A DNA stretch of 64,000 bases, taken from positions 186,001 to 250,000 of the forward strand of contig NZ_AKJN02000008.1 of assembly GCF_000282315.2 (NCBI RefSeq), in the 5' to 3' direction. Below the pieces are notes generated by a model. The model was not told the origin of the DNA and did no database searches. It saw nothing but the letters and a program-made list of their open reading frames with translations. How positions within the stretch are numbered: position 1 is the first letter of the stretch; every line of letters begins with the position of its first letter. The stretch comes from Pseudomonas sp. GM41(2012). Its GTDB lineage: Bacteria > Pseudomonadota > Gammaproteobacteria > Pseudomonadales > Pseudomonadaceae. Shown here piece by piece: positions 18,049 through 27,313 of the stretch. The position numbers and the translations under genes were made by a program.

Positions 18049-18639
18049 ATGTTCAACCGCTTCCTCTGCAAAACACTCGCCTTCCTGCTGTTGGCCAGCG
18101 CCACGCTGTCGGCCCACGCCGATTGGTATCTGGACGGCGAGTCCTCGCGGCTGTCGTTCATCAGCACCAAAAACACCAATATCTCCGAAGTGCAGCGCTT
18201 TCTGGTGCTGCACGGCAAGGTCGATCCCAAAGGCCTGGCCGAGGTGGAAGTCGAGCTGGACTCGGTCAACAGTGGCATCCCGCTGCGCGATGAACGGATG
18301 CGCAAGGACCTGTTTGAAATCCAGACTTTCCCCCAAGCGCTGATCACCACGCAGATCGATCTGCGGCCAATCAACGATCTGGCGCCTGGTGCGCAACTTG
18401 AGTTGCGCCTGCCGCTGACCGTCAACCTTCATGGCAAACAACACGAATACAACGCCGAACTGCTGGCGACTCGTCTCGATGACCGGCGCTTCCAGGTGGT
18501 GACCCTCGAACCGCTGATCATCAATGCCGCGGATTTCGACCTGGCCCCCGGTCTGGAAAGTTTGCGTAAGGTCGCCGGTTTGTCGGCCATCAGTCTGTCG
18601 GTGCCGGTGGGTGCGGTACTGATTTTCACGGCGCGCTGA
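18049..18639 (+). CDS. YceI-family periplasmic protein
   Basis: 196 residues from ATG at 18049; upstream codons to 17935 run through REP DNA and are rejected. The signal peptide ends LSAHADWY. The body begins with the YceI pattern DGESSRLSFISTKNTNISEV and keeps RDERMRKDLFEIQTFPQA. YceI proteins are lipocalin-like beta-barrels that bind polyisoprenoid or hydrophobic ligands in the periplasm. Only 1 bp separates it from the cardiolipin synthase, suggesting an envelope-lipid operon. The ligand is not known. Confidence 0.85.
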   Translation: MFNRFLCKTLAFLLLASATLSAHADWYLDGESSRLSFISTKNTNISEVQRFLVLHGKVDPKGLAEVEVELDSVNSGIPLRDERMRKDLFEIQTFPQALITTQIDLRPINDLAPGAQLELRLPLTVNLHGKQHEYNAELLATRLDDRRFQVVTLEPLIINAADFDLAPGLESLRKVAGLSAISLSVPVGAVLIFTAR

Positions 18640-18640
18640 C

Positions 18641-19798
18641 ATGGCCGGCGCAATTTTCCCCTGGCGTGAAGGCAACCGTTTTGAACTGTTAATCGACGGT
18701 CCGCAGTTTTTCCCACGGATGTTGGTCGCGATTGCCCGCGCCGAAGAGCAGGTCGAACTGGAGCTGTACCTGGTGGAGGCGGGCGCTTGTGCCGAAGCGA
18801 TGGTTCAGGCGTTGGTCCAGGCTGCCGAACGTGGCGTGCGCGTGCGCTGCCTGTTCGATGATTACGGCAGCCTCGCGTTCACCCTGACCTTGCGCCAGCG
18901 ATTGATGGCGGCGGGCGTGGAACTGCGTTTTTACAATCGCCTGAGCTGGCGGCGCTGGGTCGGCAACTTCTACCGCGATCACCGCAAGTTGTTGCTGGTC
19001 GATCAGAGCATGGCCGTGGTGGGCGGCACCGGGGTGACCGATGAATTCTGGACGCCGGGCGAAGACACCAGCGAATGGCACGAAGTGATGGTGGAAATCA
19101 CCGGTCCTTTGGTCATCGACTGGCAGTTGCTGTTCGACCGTCAATGGATTGCCAACCGCCATCGGCGCGCCTGGAAACCGGCTTCGCATTTCGGCTTGCC
19201 GCGTCTGCCACGCGTGCCGTCCGTGGGTGAGGGCATGGGCCGGGTCGCCTATGCCGACGCCCGCCAGCACCGGGACATCCTGCAATCATTGACTCGCGCG
19301 CTGAACAGCGGCCAGCAGCGGATCTGGCTGGCGACGCCGTATTTCCTGCCAACCTGGAAAGTCCGCCGCTCACTGCGCCGGGCTGCCGCCCGAGGTGTTG
19401 ATGTGCGTCTGCTGCTGACCGGGCCGCGCACCGATCACCCGTCGGTACGTTATGCGGGGCATCGCTACTACCCGCGATTACTCAAGGCCGGGGTGACGAT
19501 CTTCGAATACCAGCCGTGTTTCCTGCACTTGAAAATGGTCCTGATCGACGACTGGGTGAGCATCGGCTCGTGCAATTTCGATCACTGGAATTTGCGCTTC
19601 AACCTGGAAGCCAACCTTGAGGCGCTGGACCCGGGGCTGACGCGTGCGGTGGCGGCAAGTTTCGAGAGGGACTTTGCGCAGAGCCAGGAAGTCAGCCTGG
19701 AAGCATGGCAACGCCGGCCGCTGTGGCGGCGGGTGAAGCAAAGGATTTGGGGATGGGTGGATCGATTGGTGGTGAATCTGCTGGATCGACGCGGATAG
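18641..19798 (+). CDS. clsB: Cardiolipin synthase B-like phospholipase D family protein
   Basis: 385 residues with two phospholipase D HKD motifs: DHRKLLLVDQSMAVVGG (about residue 110) and FLHLKMVLIDDWVSIGSCNF (about residue 287), each with the downstream GG/GS element. It lacks the two N-terminal TM helices of ClsA, matching ClsB (about 400 aa). It condenses phosphatidyl donors into cardiolipin at the inner membrane. It is tightly linked to the preceding yceI-type gene. A ClsC-like or other PLD-fold specificity cannot be excluded. Confidence 0.83.
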   Translation: MAGAIFPWREGNRFELLIDGPQFFPRMLVAIARAEEQVELELYLVEAGACAEAMVQALVQAAERGVRVRCLFDDYGSLAFTLTLRQRLMAAGVELRFYNRLSWRRWVGNFYRDHRKLLLVDQSMAVVGGTGVTDEFWTPGEDTSEWHEVMVEITGPLVIDWQLLFDRQWIANRHRRAWKPASHFGLPRLPRVPSVGEGMGRVAYADARQHRDILQSLTRALNSGQQRIWLATPYFLPTWKVRRSLRRAAARGVDVRLLLTGPRTDHPSVRYAGHRYYPRLLKAGVTIFEYQPCFLHLKMVLIDDWVSIGSCNFDHWNLRFNLEANLEALDPGLTRAVAASFERDFAQSQEVSLEAWQRRPLWRRVKQRIWGWVDRLVVNLLDRRG

Positions 19799-19816
19799 TC
19801 GTCACACCAGAAACCA

Positions 19817-19922
19817 CTGTGGGAGTGAGCCTGCTCGCGATGGCGGCATAACATTCTACAAAGATGCTGAATGTTATGGCCTCATCGTCGGAACGCCGCC
19901 CGGAGCAGGCTCGCTCCCACAG
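19817..19922. repeat. REP doublet
   Basis: CTGTGGGAGTGAGCCTGCTC at the left, and a degenerate right arm ending AGCAGGCTCGCTCCCACAG. It lies between the convergent clsB and bglX genes. Confidence 0.85.
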
Positions 19923-19944
19923 TTTTATTGCGGTGTTTCAGGTA

Positions 19945-22236
19945 TTACAGCAGTTCAAAGCTCTGCTGCGTCACGTCCTGTGAATCCAGGCCGATCTCCA
20001 CGTTGAACTTGCCCGGTTCGGCAGCGAACTTGAGCTGTGTATTGAAGAACTTCAGGTCATCCTCTGTGATGGTGAAGCGCACGACTTTCTGTTCGCCAGC
20101 CTTGAGCATGACTTTCTGGAAGTTCTTCAGTTCCTTGATCGGGCGGATCATCGAGCCGGTCACGTCCTGGATGTACAACTGCACCACGGTTTCGCCGTCA
20201 CGTTTGCCGGTGTTTTTCACCATGACGCTGGCGTCGAGCTTGCCGGTTTTGTTCAGTGTGGTCGACGACAGCGCCATGTCGCTCAGGCTGAAATTGGTGT
20301 AGCTCAGGCCGAAACCAAACGGGAACAGCGGCCCGGTAGTGTCATCGAAATACTGCGAGGTGTAGTTGCCCGGTTTGCCCGGCGTGAACGGCCGGCCAAT
20401 GCTCAGGTGGTTGTAGTAGGTCGGAATCTGACCCACCGAGCGCGGGAAGGTGATCGGCAATTTGCCCGACGGGTTGTAGTCGCCGAACAGCACGTCGGCG
20501 ATGGCGTTGCCGCCTTCAGTGCCGCTGAACCAGGTTTCCAGGATCGCGTCAGCCTGTTCCTTCTCTTCGAGAATCGACAGCGGACGGCCGTTCATCAACA
20601 CCAGCACCAGCGGTTTGCCGGTGGCCTTCAGGGCCTTGATCAAGTCGCGCTGGTTGGCCGGGATGTTCAGGTCGGTGCGGCTCGACGATTCGTGGGACAT
20701 GCCACGGGATTCGCCCACTGCTGCCACCACCACATCGGCATCCTTGGCGGCTTTCACCGCTTCGTCGATCAGCACTTGGGCCGAACGCGGATCGTCCACC
20801 ACTTCCGGTGCGTCGAAGTTGAGGAAGTTCAGGTAATCCAGGACTTTCTTGTCACTGGTGATGTTGGCGCCACGGGCGTAGATCAGCGTCGATTGCGCGC
20901 CCAGTGCCGTGGTCATGCCGTCGAACAGGGTCACCGATTGCGCGGGTTTACCGGCGGCGGCCCAACTGCCCATCATGTCGATCGGTGCCTTGGCCAGCGG
21001 GCCGACCAGGGCGATTTTCGCGGTTTTCTTCAGCGGCAGGGTTTCGCCCTGGTTCTTCAGCAACACCATGCTGCGACGCGCGACATCACGGGCCTCGGTG
21101 CGGTGCAAGCGGCTTTCGGCGTACGTGTCGGCCGGATCATCCTCAGCCTTGCCGATGCGCAGGTACGGGTCCTTGAACAGGCCCATGTCGTACTTGGCGG
21201 CGAGCACTTCACGCACGGCGTTGTCGATGTCGCTTTGCTGGATCTCACCCGCCTTCAACAGCCCCGGCAGCTCTTTGCCGTAGAGGGTGTCGTTCATGCT
21301 CATGTCGATGCCAGCCTTGATCGCCAGCTTCGCGGCTTCGCGACCGTCACGGGCAACGCCGTGTTTGATCAACTCGAAAATCGCCCCGTGGTCGCTGACG
21401 GCCAGGCCCTTGAAGCCCCATTGTTTGCGCAACAGGTCGTTCATCAGCCAGGTGTTGGCGGTGGCCGGCACGCCGTTGATCGAGTTCAGCGCGACCATTA
21501 CCCCGCCAGCACCGGCGTCGATAGCCGCACGGTACGGTGGCAGGTAGTCCTGGAACATCTTGACCGGGCTCATGTCGACGACGTTGTAGTCACGACCGCC
21601 CTCGACCGCGCCGTACAGGGCAAAGTGCTTGACGCTGGCCATGATGCTGTCGGCCGCGTTCGCGCCGGTGCCCTGGAAGGCTTTGACCATCACGCCGGCG
21701 ATGCGCGACACCAGGTACGTGTCTTCACCGAAGCCTTCGGAAGTCCGTCCCCAGCGCGGGTCGCGGGAGATGTCGACCATCGGCGCGAAGGTGATGTCGA
21801 GGCTGTCCGCCGCGGCTTCCTTGGCGGCGATGCGCCCGGACAGGCCGATGGCGTCCATGTCCCAACTCGAGGCCAAGGCTATCGGAATCGGGAAAATGGT
21901 GCGGTGGCCGTGGATCACGTCATAGGCGAAGAACATCGGGATCTTCAGCCGGCTGCGCATGGCCGCGTCCTGCATCGGACGGTTTTCCGGGCGGGTGATC
22001 GAGTTGAACGTACCACCGATATTGCCGGCAGCGATTTCCTTGCGGATCAGCTCCCGAGGCATTTCCGGGCCGATGCTGATCAGGCGCAACTGGCCGATCT
22101 TTTCATCGAGGGTCATTTGCTTCATCAGGTTGCTGATGAACGCGTCCTTGTTTTCCAGAGGAGCGGGCGTCGTGGCGGCCAATACGTTATGACTGGCCAG
22201 GCTGACGAACAGGCCCAGCAAACACAGCTTCTTCAT
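19945..22236 (-). CDS. bglX: Periplasmic beta-glucosidase BglX, GH3
   Basis: 763 residues from ATG at 22236 (a TTG 15 bp upstream is possible). The signal peptide ends NVLAATTP. The GH3 N-terminal domain has the nucleophile motif GLAVSDHGAI (Asp). A GH3 C-terminal alpha/beta domain follows (ILEEKEQADAILETWFSGTEGG), then a fibronectin III-like tail with GLSYTNFSLSDMAL. Length matches E. coli BglX (765). It releases terminal glucose from beta-glucosides in the periplasm. It is monocistronic. Confidence 0.93.
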   Translation of the reverse strand: MKKLCLLGLFVSLASHNVLAATTPAPLENKDAFISNLMKQMTLDEKIGQLRLISIGPEMPRELIRKEIAAGNIGGTFNSITRPENRPMQDAAMRSRLKIPMFFAYDVIHGHRTIFPIPIALASSWDMDAIGLSGRIAAKEAAADSLDITFAPMVDISRDPRWGRTSEGFGEDTYLVSRIAGVMVKAFQGTGANAADSIMASVKHFALYGAVEGGRDYNVVDMSPVKMFQDYLPPYRAAIDAGAGGVMVALNSINGVPATANTWLMNDLLRKQWGFKGLAVSDHGAIFELIKHGVARDGREAAKLAIKAGIDMSMNDTLYGKELPGLLKAGEIQQSDIDNAVREVLAAKYDMGLFKDPYLRIGKAEDDPADTYAESRLHRTEARDVARRSMVLLKNQGETLPLKKTAKIALVGPLAKAPIDMMGSWAAAGKPAQSVTLFDGMTTALGAQSTLIYARGANITSDKKVLDYLNFLNFDAPEVVDDPRSAQVLIDEAVKAAKDADVVVAAVGESRGMSHESSSRTDLNIPANQRDLIKALKATGKPLVLVLMNGRPLSILEEKEQADAILETWFSGTEGGNAIADVLFGDYNPSGKLPITFPRSVGQIPTYYNHLSIGRPFTPGKPGNYTSQYFDDTTGPLFPFGFGLSYTNFSLSDMALSSTTLNKTGKLDASVMVKNTGKRDGETVVQLYIQDVTGSMIRPIKELKNFQKVMLKAGEQKVVRFTITEDDLKFFNTQLKFAAEPGKFNVEIGLDSQDVTQQSFELL

Positions 22237-22472
22237 GAATAGTTTTCTCAAAAGCCTAAACGGCAGTGAATACGCGCCGATCAGCCAAAATTTAGGGAGC
22301 GACTATTGTTGTTCAGGTAAATGCAGCACACTTCTGCGTGTTTTCGTGCTGGCGCATCTTTTAGCCCATTGGCTCGATGCAATCCAGTGGCGGCGGCAGA
22401 TTATGCCCCAAGAGCCGGGTTCAAAGTTCGAAGGTTGTTTTTCAACGGAATGTGCAAGGGAGCATCAACCAG

Positions 22473-23084
22473 ATGAATGTACGACACCACTATCGGTCGA
22501 GCCTGCAAGTCGCAGCCTTGATGTTGCTGACCACACTGCTGGCCGGCTGCGGCATCAACACGATTCCGACACTCGACGAACAGGCCAAGGCCGCCTGGGG
22601 CCAGGTGCAGAACCAGTACCAGCGCCGCGCCGACCTGATTCCCAACCTGGTGGAAACCGTCAAGGGCTACGCCAAGCACGAAGAAGAAACCCTGACCGCC
22701 GTGATTGAAGCCCGGGCCAAGGCCACGTCGATCCAGGTCGATGCCAAAACCCTGGATAACCCGGAAAAACTCAAACAGTTCCAGCAGGCCCAGGATCAAC
22801 TGACCGGTGCCTTGAGCCGTTTGATGGTGGTGTCCGAGCGTTACCCGGACCTCAAGGCCAACCAGAATTTCCTGGCCCTGCAATCGCAACTTGAAGGCAC
22901 CGAGAACCGCATTGCCGTGGCGCGCCGGGACTTCATCCTCGCCGTGCAGAAATACAACACGGAACTGCGTACCTTCCCCGGTCGCCTGTGGCACTCGGTG
23001 ATGTACAGCGATTTGCCGATCCGCGAAACTTTCGAGGCCACCAGCCCCGATGCGGAAAAAGCGCCTCAAGTGAAGTTCCAGTAA
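22473..23084 (+). CDS. LemA-family lipoprotein
   Basis: 203 residues from ATG at 22473, preceded by AAGGGAG; the upstream in-frame extension has no ribosome site. The lipobox LLAGC lies at about residue 27. The LemA core follows (QVQNQYQRRADLIPNLVETV, ENRIAVARRDFILAVQKYN), a long antiparallel helical bundle. LemA proteins are membrane-tethered; the function is poorly defined. It is the first gene of a three-gene operon with two TPM-domain proteins, a recurrent LemA-TPM arrangement. Confidence 0.88.
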   Translation: MNVRHHYRSSLQVAALMLLTTLLAGCGINTIPTLDEQAKAAWGQVQNQYQRRADLIPNLVETVKGYAKHEEETLTAVIEARAKATSIQVDAKTLDNPEKLKQFQQAQDQLTGALSRLMVVSERYPDLKANQNFLALQSQLEGTENRIAVARRDFILAVQKYNTELRTFPGRLWHSVMYSDLPIRETFEATSPDAEKAPQVKFQ

Positions 23085-23127
23085 GCGCCGCAAGGGGCTT
23101 GAAGCATCACCAAGGATGAGGTTGCCA

Positions 23128-23880
23128 ATGCGTGTGTTGAAAGTTGGCCTGGTGCTGTTGCTCTGGGTGTTTGCCCTGACGGCCCAGGCTGCGTTGAAGT
23201 TTCCGGAACTGACCGGGCGGGTGGTCGATAACGCCCAGATGATCGAGCCTGCGGTGCGTGAGCAGCTGACGCAACAGCTTCAGGCCCATGAAAAAGCCAC
23301 CGGCGAGCAGCTGGTGGTGGTGACGTTGCCGGATTTGCAGGGTACCGACATTGCGGACTTCGGTTATCAACTGGGGCGCTACTGGGGTATCGGCCAGAAG
23401 GACAAGAACAACGGCGCGCTGCTGATCGTCGCGCGCGATGATCGCAAGCTGCGGATTGAAGTCGGTTATGGCCTGGAAGATCGGCTGACCGATGCGCAGA
23501 GCTCGGTGATCATCAATCAGGTGATCACCCCGGCGTTCAAGACCGGTAACTTCAGCAAGGGCATCAGCGACGGAGTCGCGGCAATGCTTGTGGTGCTGGG
23601 CGGCAATCCGCTGGATGAGCCGTCCACGGTGTATGACTCCGGCGGCAATCAGGAAAGCGACTTCGTCTCACGGCATCCGGGGATCTTCGTGTTTCTGGTG
23701 ATGCTGTTCATCCTGACGATGTTTGTCTGTCAGATGCTCGGGATCCTGCCCAGCGGCGGCGGTCGAGGCGGTTCGAGCGGCGGGTTCGGCGGTGGAGGTT
23801 TTGGTGGTGGCGGTGGAGGCGGGGGCTTCAGCGGCGGCGGGGGCAGTTTCGGGGGAGGCGGTTCCTCGGGCGGCTGGTGA
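23128..23880 (+). CDS. TPM-domain membrane protein, YgcG family
   Basis: 250 residues from ATG at 23128, with AAGGATGAGG six bases before it (an in-frame ATG at 23116 lies inside that site). The signal peptide ends LTAQAALK. The TPM domain spans about residues 25-160 (LTGRVVDNAQMI, YGLEDRLTDAQSSVIINQ). A single TM follows (FVFLVMLFILTMFVCQML), then a 45-residue tail of almost only Gly and Ser (GGGG/GGSS) ending SGGW. The family is implicated in membrane or photosystem repair elsewhere; the bacterial role is unclear. Confidence 0.87.
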   Translation: MRVLKVGLVLLLWVFALTAQAALKFPELTGRVVDNAQMIEPAVREQLTQQLQAHEKATGEQLVVVTLPDLQGTDIADFGYQLGRYWGIGQKDKNNGALLIVARDDRKLRIEVGYGLEDRLTDAQSSVIINQVITPAFKTGNFSKGISDGVAAMLVVLGGNPLDEPSTVYDSGGNQESDFVSRHPGIFVFLVMLFILTMFVCQMLGILPSGGGRGGSSGGFGGGGFGGGGGGGGFSGGGGSFGGGGSSGGW

Positions 23881-23913
23881 TCACATAACAATAACGAGTG
23901 GGCATTCTTAAAC

Positions 23914-24531
23914 ATGGCATTACTGACTGAACACGAACAACGCAAAGTTGCCGAGGCGATTGCCCGGGTCGAGCGCGACACCGACGCCGAACTGGTGACC
24001 GTGCTCGCGGCCCGCGCCGACGACTATGCGTACATCCCGCTGCTCTGGGCCAGCCTGCTGGCGCTGGTCGTGCCGGGTGTCGTGCATTACCTGACCGGCT
24101 GGCTGACCATGCACAGCTTGCTGCTGGTGCAATGGATCACGTTCATCGTGCTGTGCCTGGTGTTCAGGATTCCAAAAATCACCACGCACCTGATCCCGCG
24201 CTCGGTGCGTCACTGGCGCGCCTCGAACCTGGCGCGCCGGCAGTTTCTGGAGCAGAACCTGCACCACACGGTGGGCAGCACCGGCATGCTGATTTTCGTC
24301 TGCGAGGCTGAACGCTATGTGGAAATTCTGGTGGATGAAGGGATTTCCAAACGGCTGGACAACAAGAACTGGGATGGAATTGTTGCGGCGTTTACTCAGC
24401 AGGTGAAGCAGGGGCAGACGTTGCAGGGGTTTGTGACATGTGTGGAGGCGTGTGGCGAGTTGCTCAAGGTGCATGTGCCGGTGACGCATGTGAGGAATGA
24501 GTTGCCGAATCGGTTGGTGGTGTTGGGGTAG
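23914..24531 (+). CDS. Second TPM-domain membrane protein
   Basis: 205 residues with an N-terminal TPM-like helix (LTEHEQRKVAEAIARVERDTDAELVTVLAARADDY), then two TM helices (about residues 45-85) and a cytoplasmic or periplasmic C-terminal TPM half (RYVEILVDEGISKRLDNKNW). Unlike its neighbour it has no signal peptide or Gly-rich tail. It is 33 bp downstream of the first TPM gene in the same operon as lemA. Function unknown; the three products probably act together at the inner membrane. Confidence 0.82.
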   Translation: MALLTEHEQRKVAEAIARVERDTDAELVTVLAARADDYAYIPLLWASLLALVVPGVVHYLTGWLTMHSLLLVQWITFIVLCLVFRIPKITTHLIPRSVRHWRASNLARRQFLEQNLHHTVGSTGMLIFVCEAERYVEILVDEGISKRLDNKNWDGIVAAFTQQVKQGQTLQGFVTCVEACGELLKVHVPVTHVRNELPNRLVVLG

Positions 24532-24562
24532 GCTTCTGGATTCTTGTTCGACTTAGATCCCG

Positions 24563-24725
24563 CCCCTCACCCCAGCCCTCTCCCCAAAGGGGAGAGGGAG
24601 CCGACCGAGTGGTACTTTCGAGCTGCATCGACCTGAAATTTCGAGTCGAACTCAGGTGTTGAAAAGCACGGAGATCTGCTCCCTTTCCCCCTCTCCCCAT
24701 TGGGGAGAGGGCTGGGGTGAGGGGT
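24563..24725. repeat. Inverted repeat pair of the CCCCTCACCCCAGCCCTCTC family
   Basis: The left element CCCCTCACCCCAGCCCTCTC, followed by its own hairpin CCCC-AAA-GGGG, is mirrored at 24675-24725 by a GAGAGGGCTGGGGTGAGGGG element. This third repeat family is distinct from the two REP types in this window. Confidence 0.8.
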
Positions 24726-24826
24726 GGTTTTCAAGCCGTTCGGTAAATAACTGCGTGTCCCAAACCCCCATCCCCCCTAAAATACCCGCCATTCCCCGAT
24801 CCGCACCGCCCGAGGCCGTTTTTCCC

Positions 24827-26041
24827 ATGTCTGTCACCGCCACTCCCGCCAGCCTCGCGCCGGATCACCACGCCCAGTTCATCGACCTGCTGCAATCCAG
24901 CCTCGACGATAACGCCTTCATCAAACTGGTGCTGGCCAAATACGTCGGCACTGAAGTGGATTTGCAGCGGCTGATCATCAAGCAACTGACAGTCAAGGAT
25001 CAGTCCTGCCTGTCCTTCGTTTACCGCTACAAAACCCGCGACATCACCAAGAATTTGCCGATTGCCGAGGGCGTAGCGACCATCGCCGCACTCTTGCCGG
25101 CATCGTTCAAAAATGCGCATTTGCTGTCGCTGACGGATGAAGCTCAGCTGGAATACAGCAAAAAGGGCAAGTCTTCGCTGTTCAAGAGCAAACCTCAGCA
25201 ATTGCGTGAAGTGCCGTCCGCTGAGCATAACCGCGAGAAGAACCGCTTTCTCGACCTGAGCCGGCCGTTCCTGGCTGACCTTGGTGTGACGAACAGTAAG
25301 CACGAGCTGATCCCGGCGATGTCGCGCAAGTGGAAGCAGATCAACAAGTTCATCGAAGTCTTCAGCCATGCGCTGACCACCTCACCGCTGGCGCTGGACA
25401 AACCGGTTCAGGTGGCGGATTTCGGCTCGGGCAAGGGTTACCTGACGTTCGCGATCCATGACTATCTGCGCAACACCTTGAGGGCCGAAGGCGTGGTGAC
25501 CGGCGTCGAGTTGCGCGAAGAGATGGTGGATTTGTGCAACGCCGCGGCCGAAAAGCTCGAGCATCCAGGGCTGGTGTTCAAGTGCGGCGATGTGCGTAGC
25601 GTGGCGCCGAGCGAGCTGGACGTGATGATCGCCCTGCATGCCTGCGACATCGCCACCGACTACGCGATCCACACCGGTATTCGTTCCGGCGCCTCGATCA
25701 TCATGTGCTCGCCGTGCTGCCACAAGCAGATCCGCCTGCAGATCCAGAGCCCGGCGCTGCTCAAGCCGATGCTGCAATACGGTCTGCATTTGGGCCAGCA
25801 AGCGGAAATGGTCACCGACAGTTTGCGCGCGTTGTTCCTGGAAGCCTGCGGTTACGAGACCAAGGTGTTCGAGTTCATCTCACTGGACCACACCAACAAG
25901 AACAAGATGATCCTGGCGGTCAAACGTGCCGAGCCGGTTGATCCGGCCCAGCTGTTGGTGAAGATTCAGGAATTGAAGGATTTCTACCACATCAGCGAAC
26001 ATTGCCTGGAAACCCTGCTGCGGGCTGACGGCTACCTCTGA
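24827..26041 (+). CDS. SAM-dependent methyltransferase, GSTCD/Methyltransf_32-like
   Basis: 404 residues from ATG at 24827. The 57 codons upstream translate the repeat DNA and are rejected. The C-terminal half has motif I ADFGSGKGYLTFAIHDYL (about residue 210), an acidic motif II region (VTGVELREEMVDLCNAAAEK), a catalytic-like segment (IALHACDIATDYAI) and a conserved CSPCCHKQI cysteine cluster. The substrate is unknown; RNA or protein is plausible from relatives. The N-terminal 190 residues have no obvious domain. It stands alone, with repeats on both sides. Confidence 0.78.
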   Translation: MSVTATPASLAPDHHAQFIDLLQSSLDDNAFIKLVLAKYVGTEVDLQRLIIKQLTVKDQSCLSFVYRYKTRDITKNLPIAEGVATIAALLPASFKNAHLLSLTDEAQLEYSKKGKSSLFKSKPQQLREVPSAEHNREKNRFLDLSRPFLADLGVTNSKHELIPAMSRKWKQINKFIEVFSHALTTSPLALDKPVQVADFGSGKGYLTFAIHDYLRNTLRAEGVVTGVELREEMVDLCNAAAEKLEHPGLVFKCGDVRSVAPSELDVMIALHACDIATDYAIHTGIRSGASIIMCSPCCHKQIRLQIQSPALLKPMLQYGLHLGQQAEMVTDSLRALFLEACGYETKVFEFISLDHTNKNKMILAVKRAEPVDPAQLLVKIQELKDFYHISEHCLETLLRADGYL

Positions 26042-26049
26042 TCACAACC

Positions 26050-26121
26050 CCTGTAGGAGCATAGCTTGCTCGCGATAGCGATCTTGAGGACGTCATCGCG
26101 AGCAAGCTTTGCTCCTACGGG
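26050..26121. repeat. REP doublet
   Basis: CTGTAGGAGCATAGCTTGCT and AGCAAGCTTTGCTCCTAC, inverted, between two convergent genes. Confidence 0.87.
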
Positions 26122-26128
26122 GCGGGGA

Positions 26129-27019
26129 TCAGGCTGTGGCAACCTGCGCTGGCTTGACGGCCGTCTTGCGCCCCAGCATCACGGTCACGATCACCCCGGC
26201 GGCAAACAGCCAGGTGATCGGCTCGATGTGTTCGCCGAAGAACAGCGCCGAAAAGGCGATGGTGAAGAAGATCTGCAACAGCTGGATCTGACTGACCCGG
26301 GCAATCCCCCCCATCGCCAACCCGGCGTACCAGGCAAAGAAACCGATGAACTGCGAGAACAGCGAGACGTAACCGAAGGCCCACCAGGTCTTGGCCGAAA
26401 TCTGGCCCTGATGTTGCAGCGCCAGGTACAGCACCGGCCCGATCAGCAACGGCGTCGACAGCACCAGTGCCCAGCAGATCACCTGCCAACCGCCCATCTC
26501 CTTGGCCAACCGGCCGCCCTCGGCATAACCCAGGCCGCCAACGGCAATCGCCCCGAGCATCAGCAAATCACCGGCCTGAATGCTGCCGGCCCCGCTGATC
26601 AGCGCATAACCCAGCACCAGCGCGCTGCCCAGCGCAGCGCAGGCCCAGAAGGCTTTCGACGGGCGTTCGTGGGACAACCACGCGGCGTACAGCGCCACGC
26701 ACAACGGCTGTAAGCCGTTGACCAGCGCACCGTGAGACGCCGGCAAGGTTTGCATGGCCCAGGCCGACAACACCGGGAAACCGAGGATCACCCCGGCAAT
26801 CACCAGGGTCAGGCCTTTGACCTGTTTCCAGGTCGGCCATTTTTCCCGACGCCAGAGCAACAGCAACGCCGCCGGAACCGCCGCGAACAGCGCGCGGCCC
26901 AGGCCGTTGAGCAGCGGATGGAGTTCCTGCACGACGATCCGTGTGAAGGGCAGGGTGAGGCTGAAAATCACAACGCCGAGCAGGCCGAGGGCCATGCCGG
27001 TGTTTTCGCGCGAGGACAT
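26129..27019 (-). CDS. EamA/DMT-family permease
   Basis: 296 residues from ATG at 27019; an alternative ATG at 27058 would add 13 residues, and neither has a strong ribosome site. Ten TM helices are visible as two EamA repeats (MALGLLGVVIFSLTLPFTRI.. and the second starting near ALGSALVLGYALISGAG). There is a basic C-terminus. It is probably an inner membrane exporter of metabolites or drugs; substrate unknown. Confidence 0.82.
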   Translation of the reverse strand: MSSRENTGMALGLLGVVIFSLTLPFTRIVVQELHPLLNGLGRALFAAVPAALLLLWRREKWPTWKQVKGLTLVIAGVILGFPVLSAWAMQTLPASHGALVNGLQPLCVALYAAWLSHERPSKAFWACAALGSALVLGYALISGAGSIQAGDLLMLGAIAVGGLGYAEGGRLAKEMGGWQVICWALVLSTPLLIGPVLYLALQHQGQISAKTWWAFGYVSLFSQFIGFFAWYAGLAMGGIARVSQIQLLQIFFTIAFSALFFGEHIEPITWLFAAGVIVTVMLGRKTAVKPAQVATA

Positions 27020-27136
27020 GATGGCAACCAGAATCGAGGGTGGCGGGAAGACCTTCATCTAGCCATAAACCCGGCGTTTGCAGCTGTTACAGCTAGGCGC
27101 AGAGTTATCCGTACAGTTGCGAGTAATGCTCGCAAC

Positions 27137-27217
27137 GTAGGAGCTGCCGAAGGCTGCGATCTTTTGACTTTGATTTTTAAAGATCAAAAGATCGCAGCCT
27201 TCGGCAGCTCCTACGGG
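27137..27217. repeat. REP doublet of the second family
   Basis: GTAGGAGCTGCCGAAGGCTG..CGATCTTTTGA and its inverse ATCAAAAGATCGCAGCCTTC..GGCAGCTCCTAC, with a short 10-bp centre. This is one of the most symmetrical copies in the window. Confidence 0.9.
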
Positions 27218-27313
27218 GGATTGGCGTAGTAGTCGGGTATTACCTGCCATGCTGATTAAGGACTACCTTGAATACTCCTGCAGGCCCACGTATTTCCCAG
27301 AGGAGTCCTCCCC

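Noticed and set aside
24656..24826. N-terminal extension of the methyltransferase frame
   Set aside because: The codons come from the CCCCTCACCCC repeat; the ATG at 24827 starts a normal protein.
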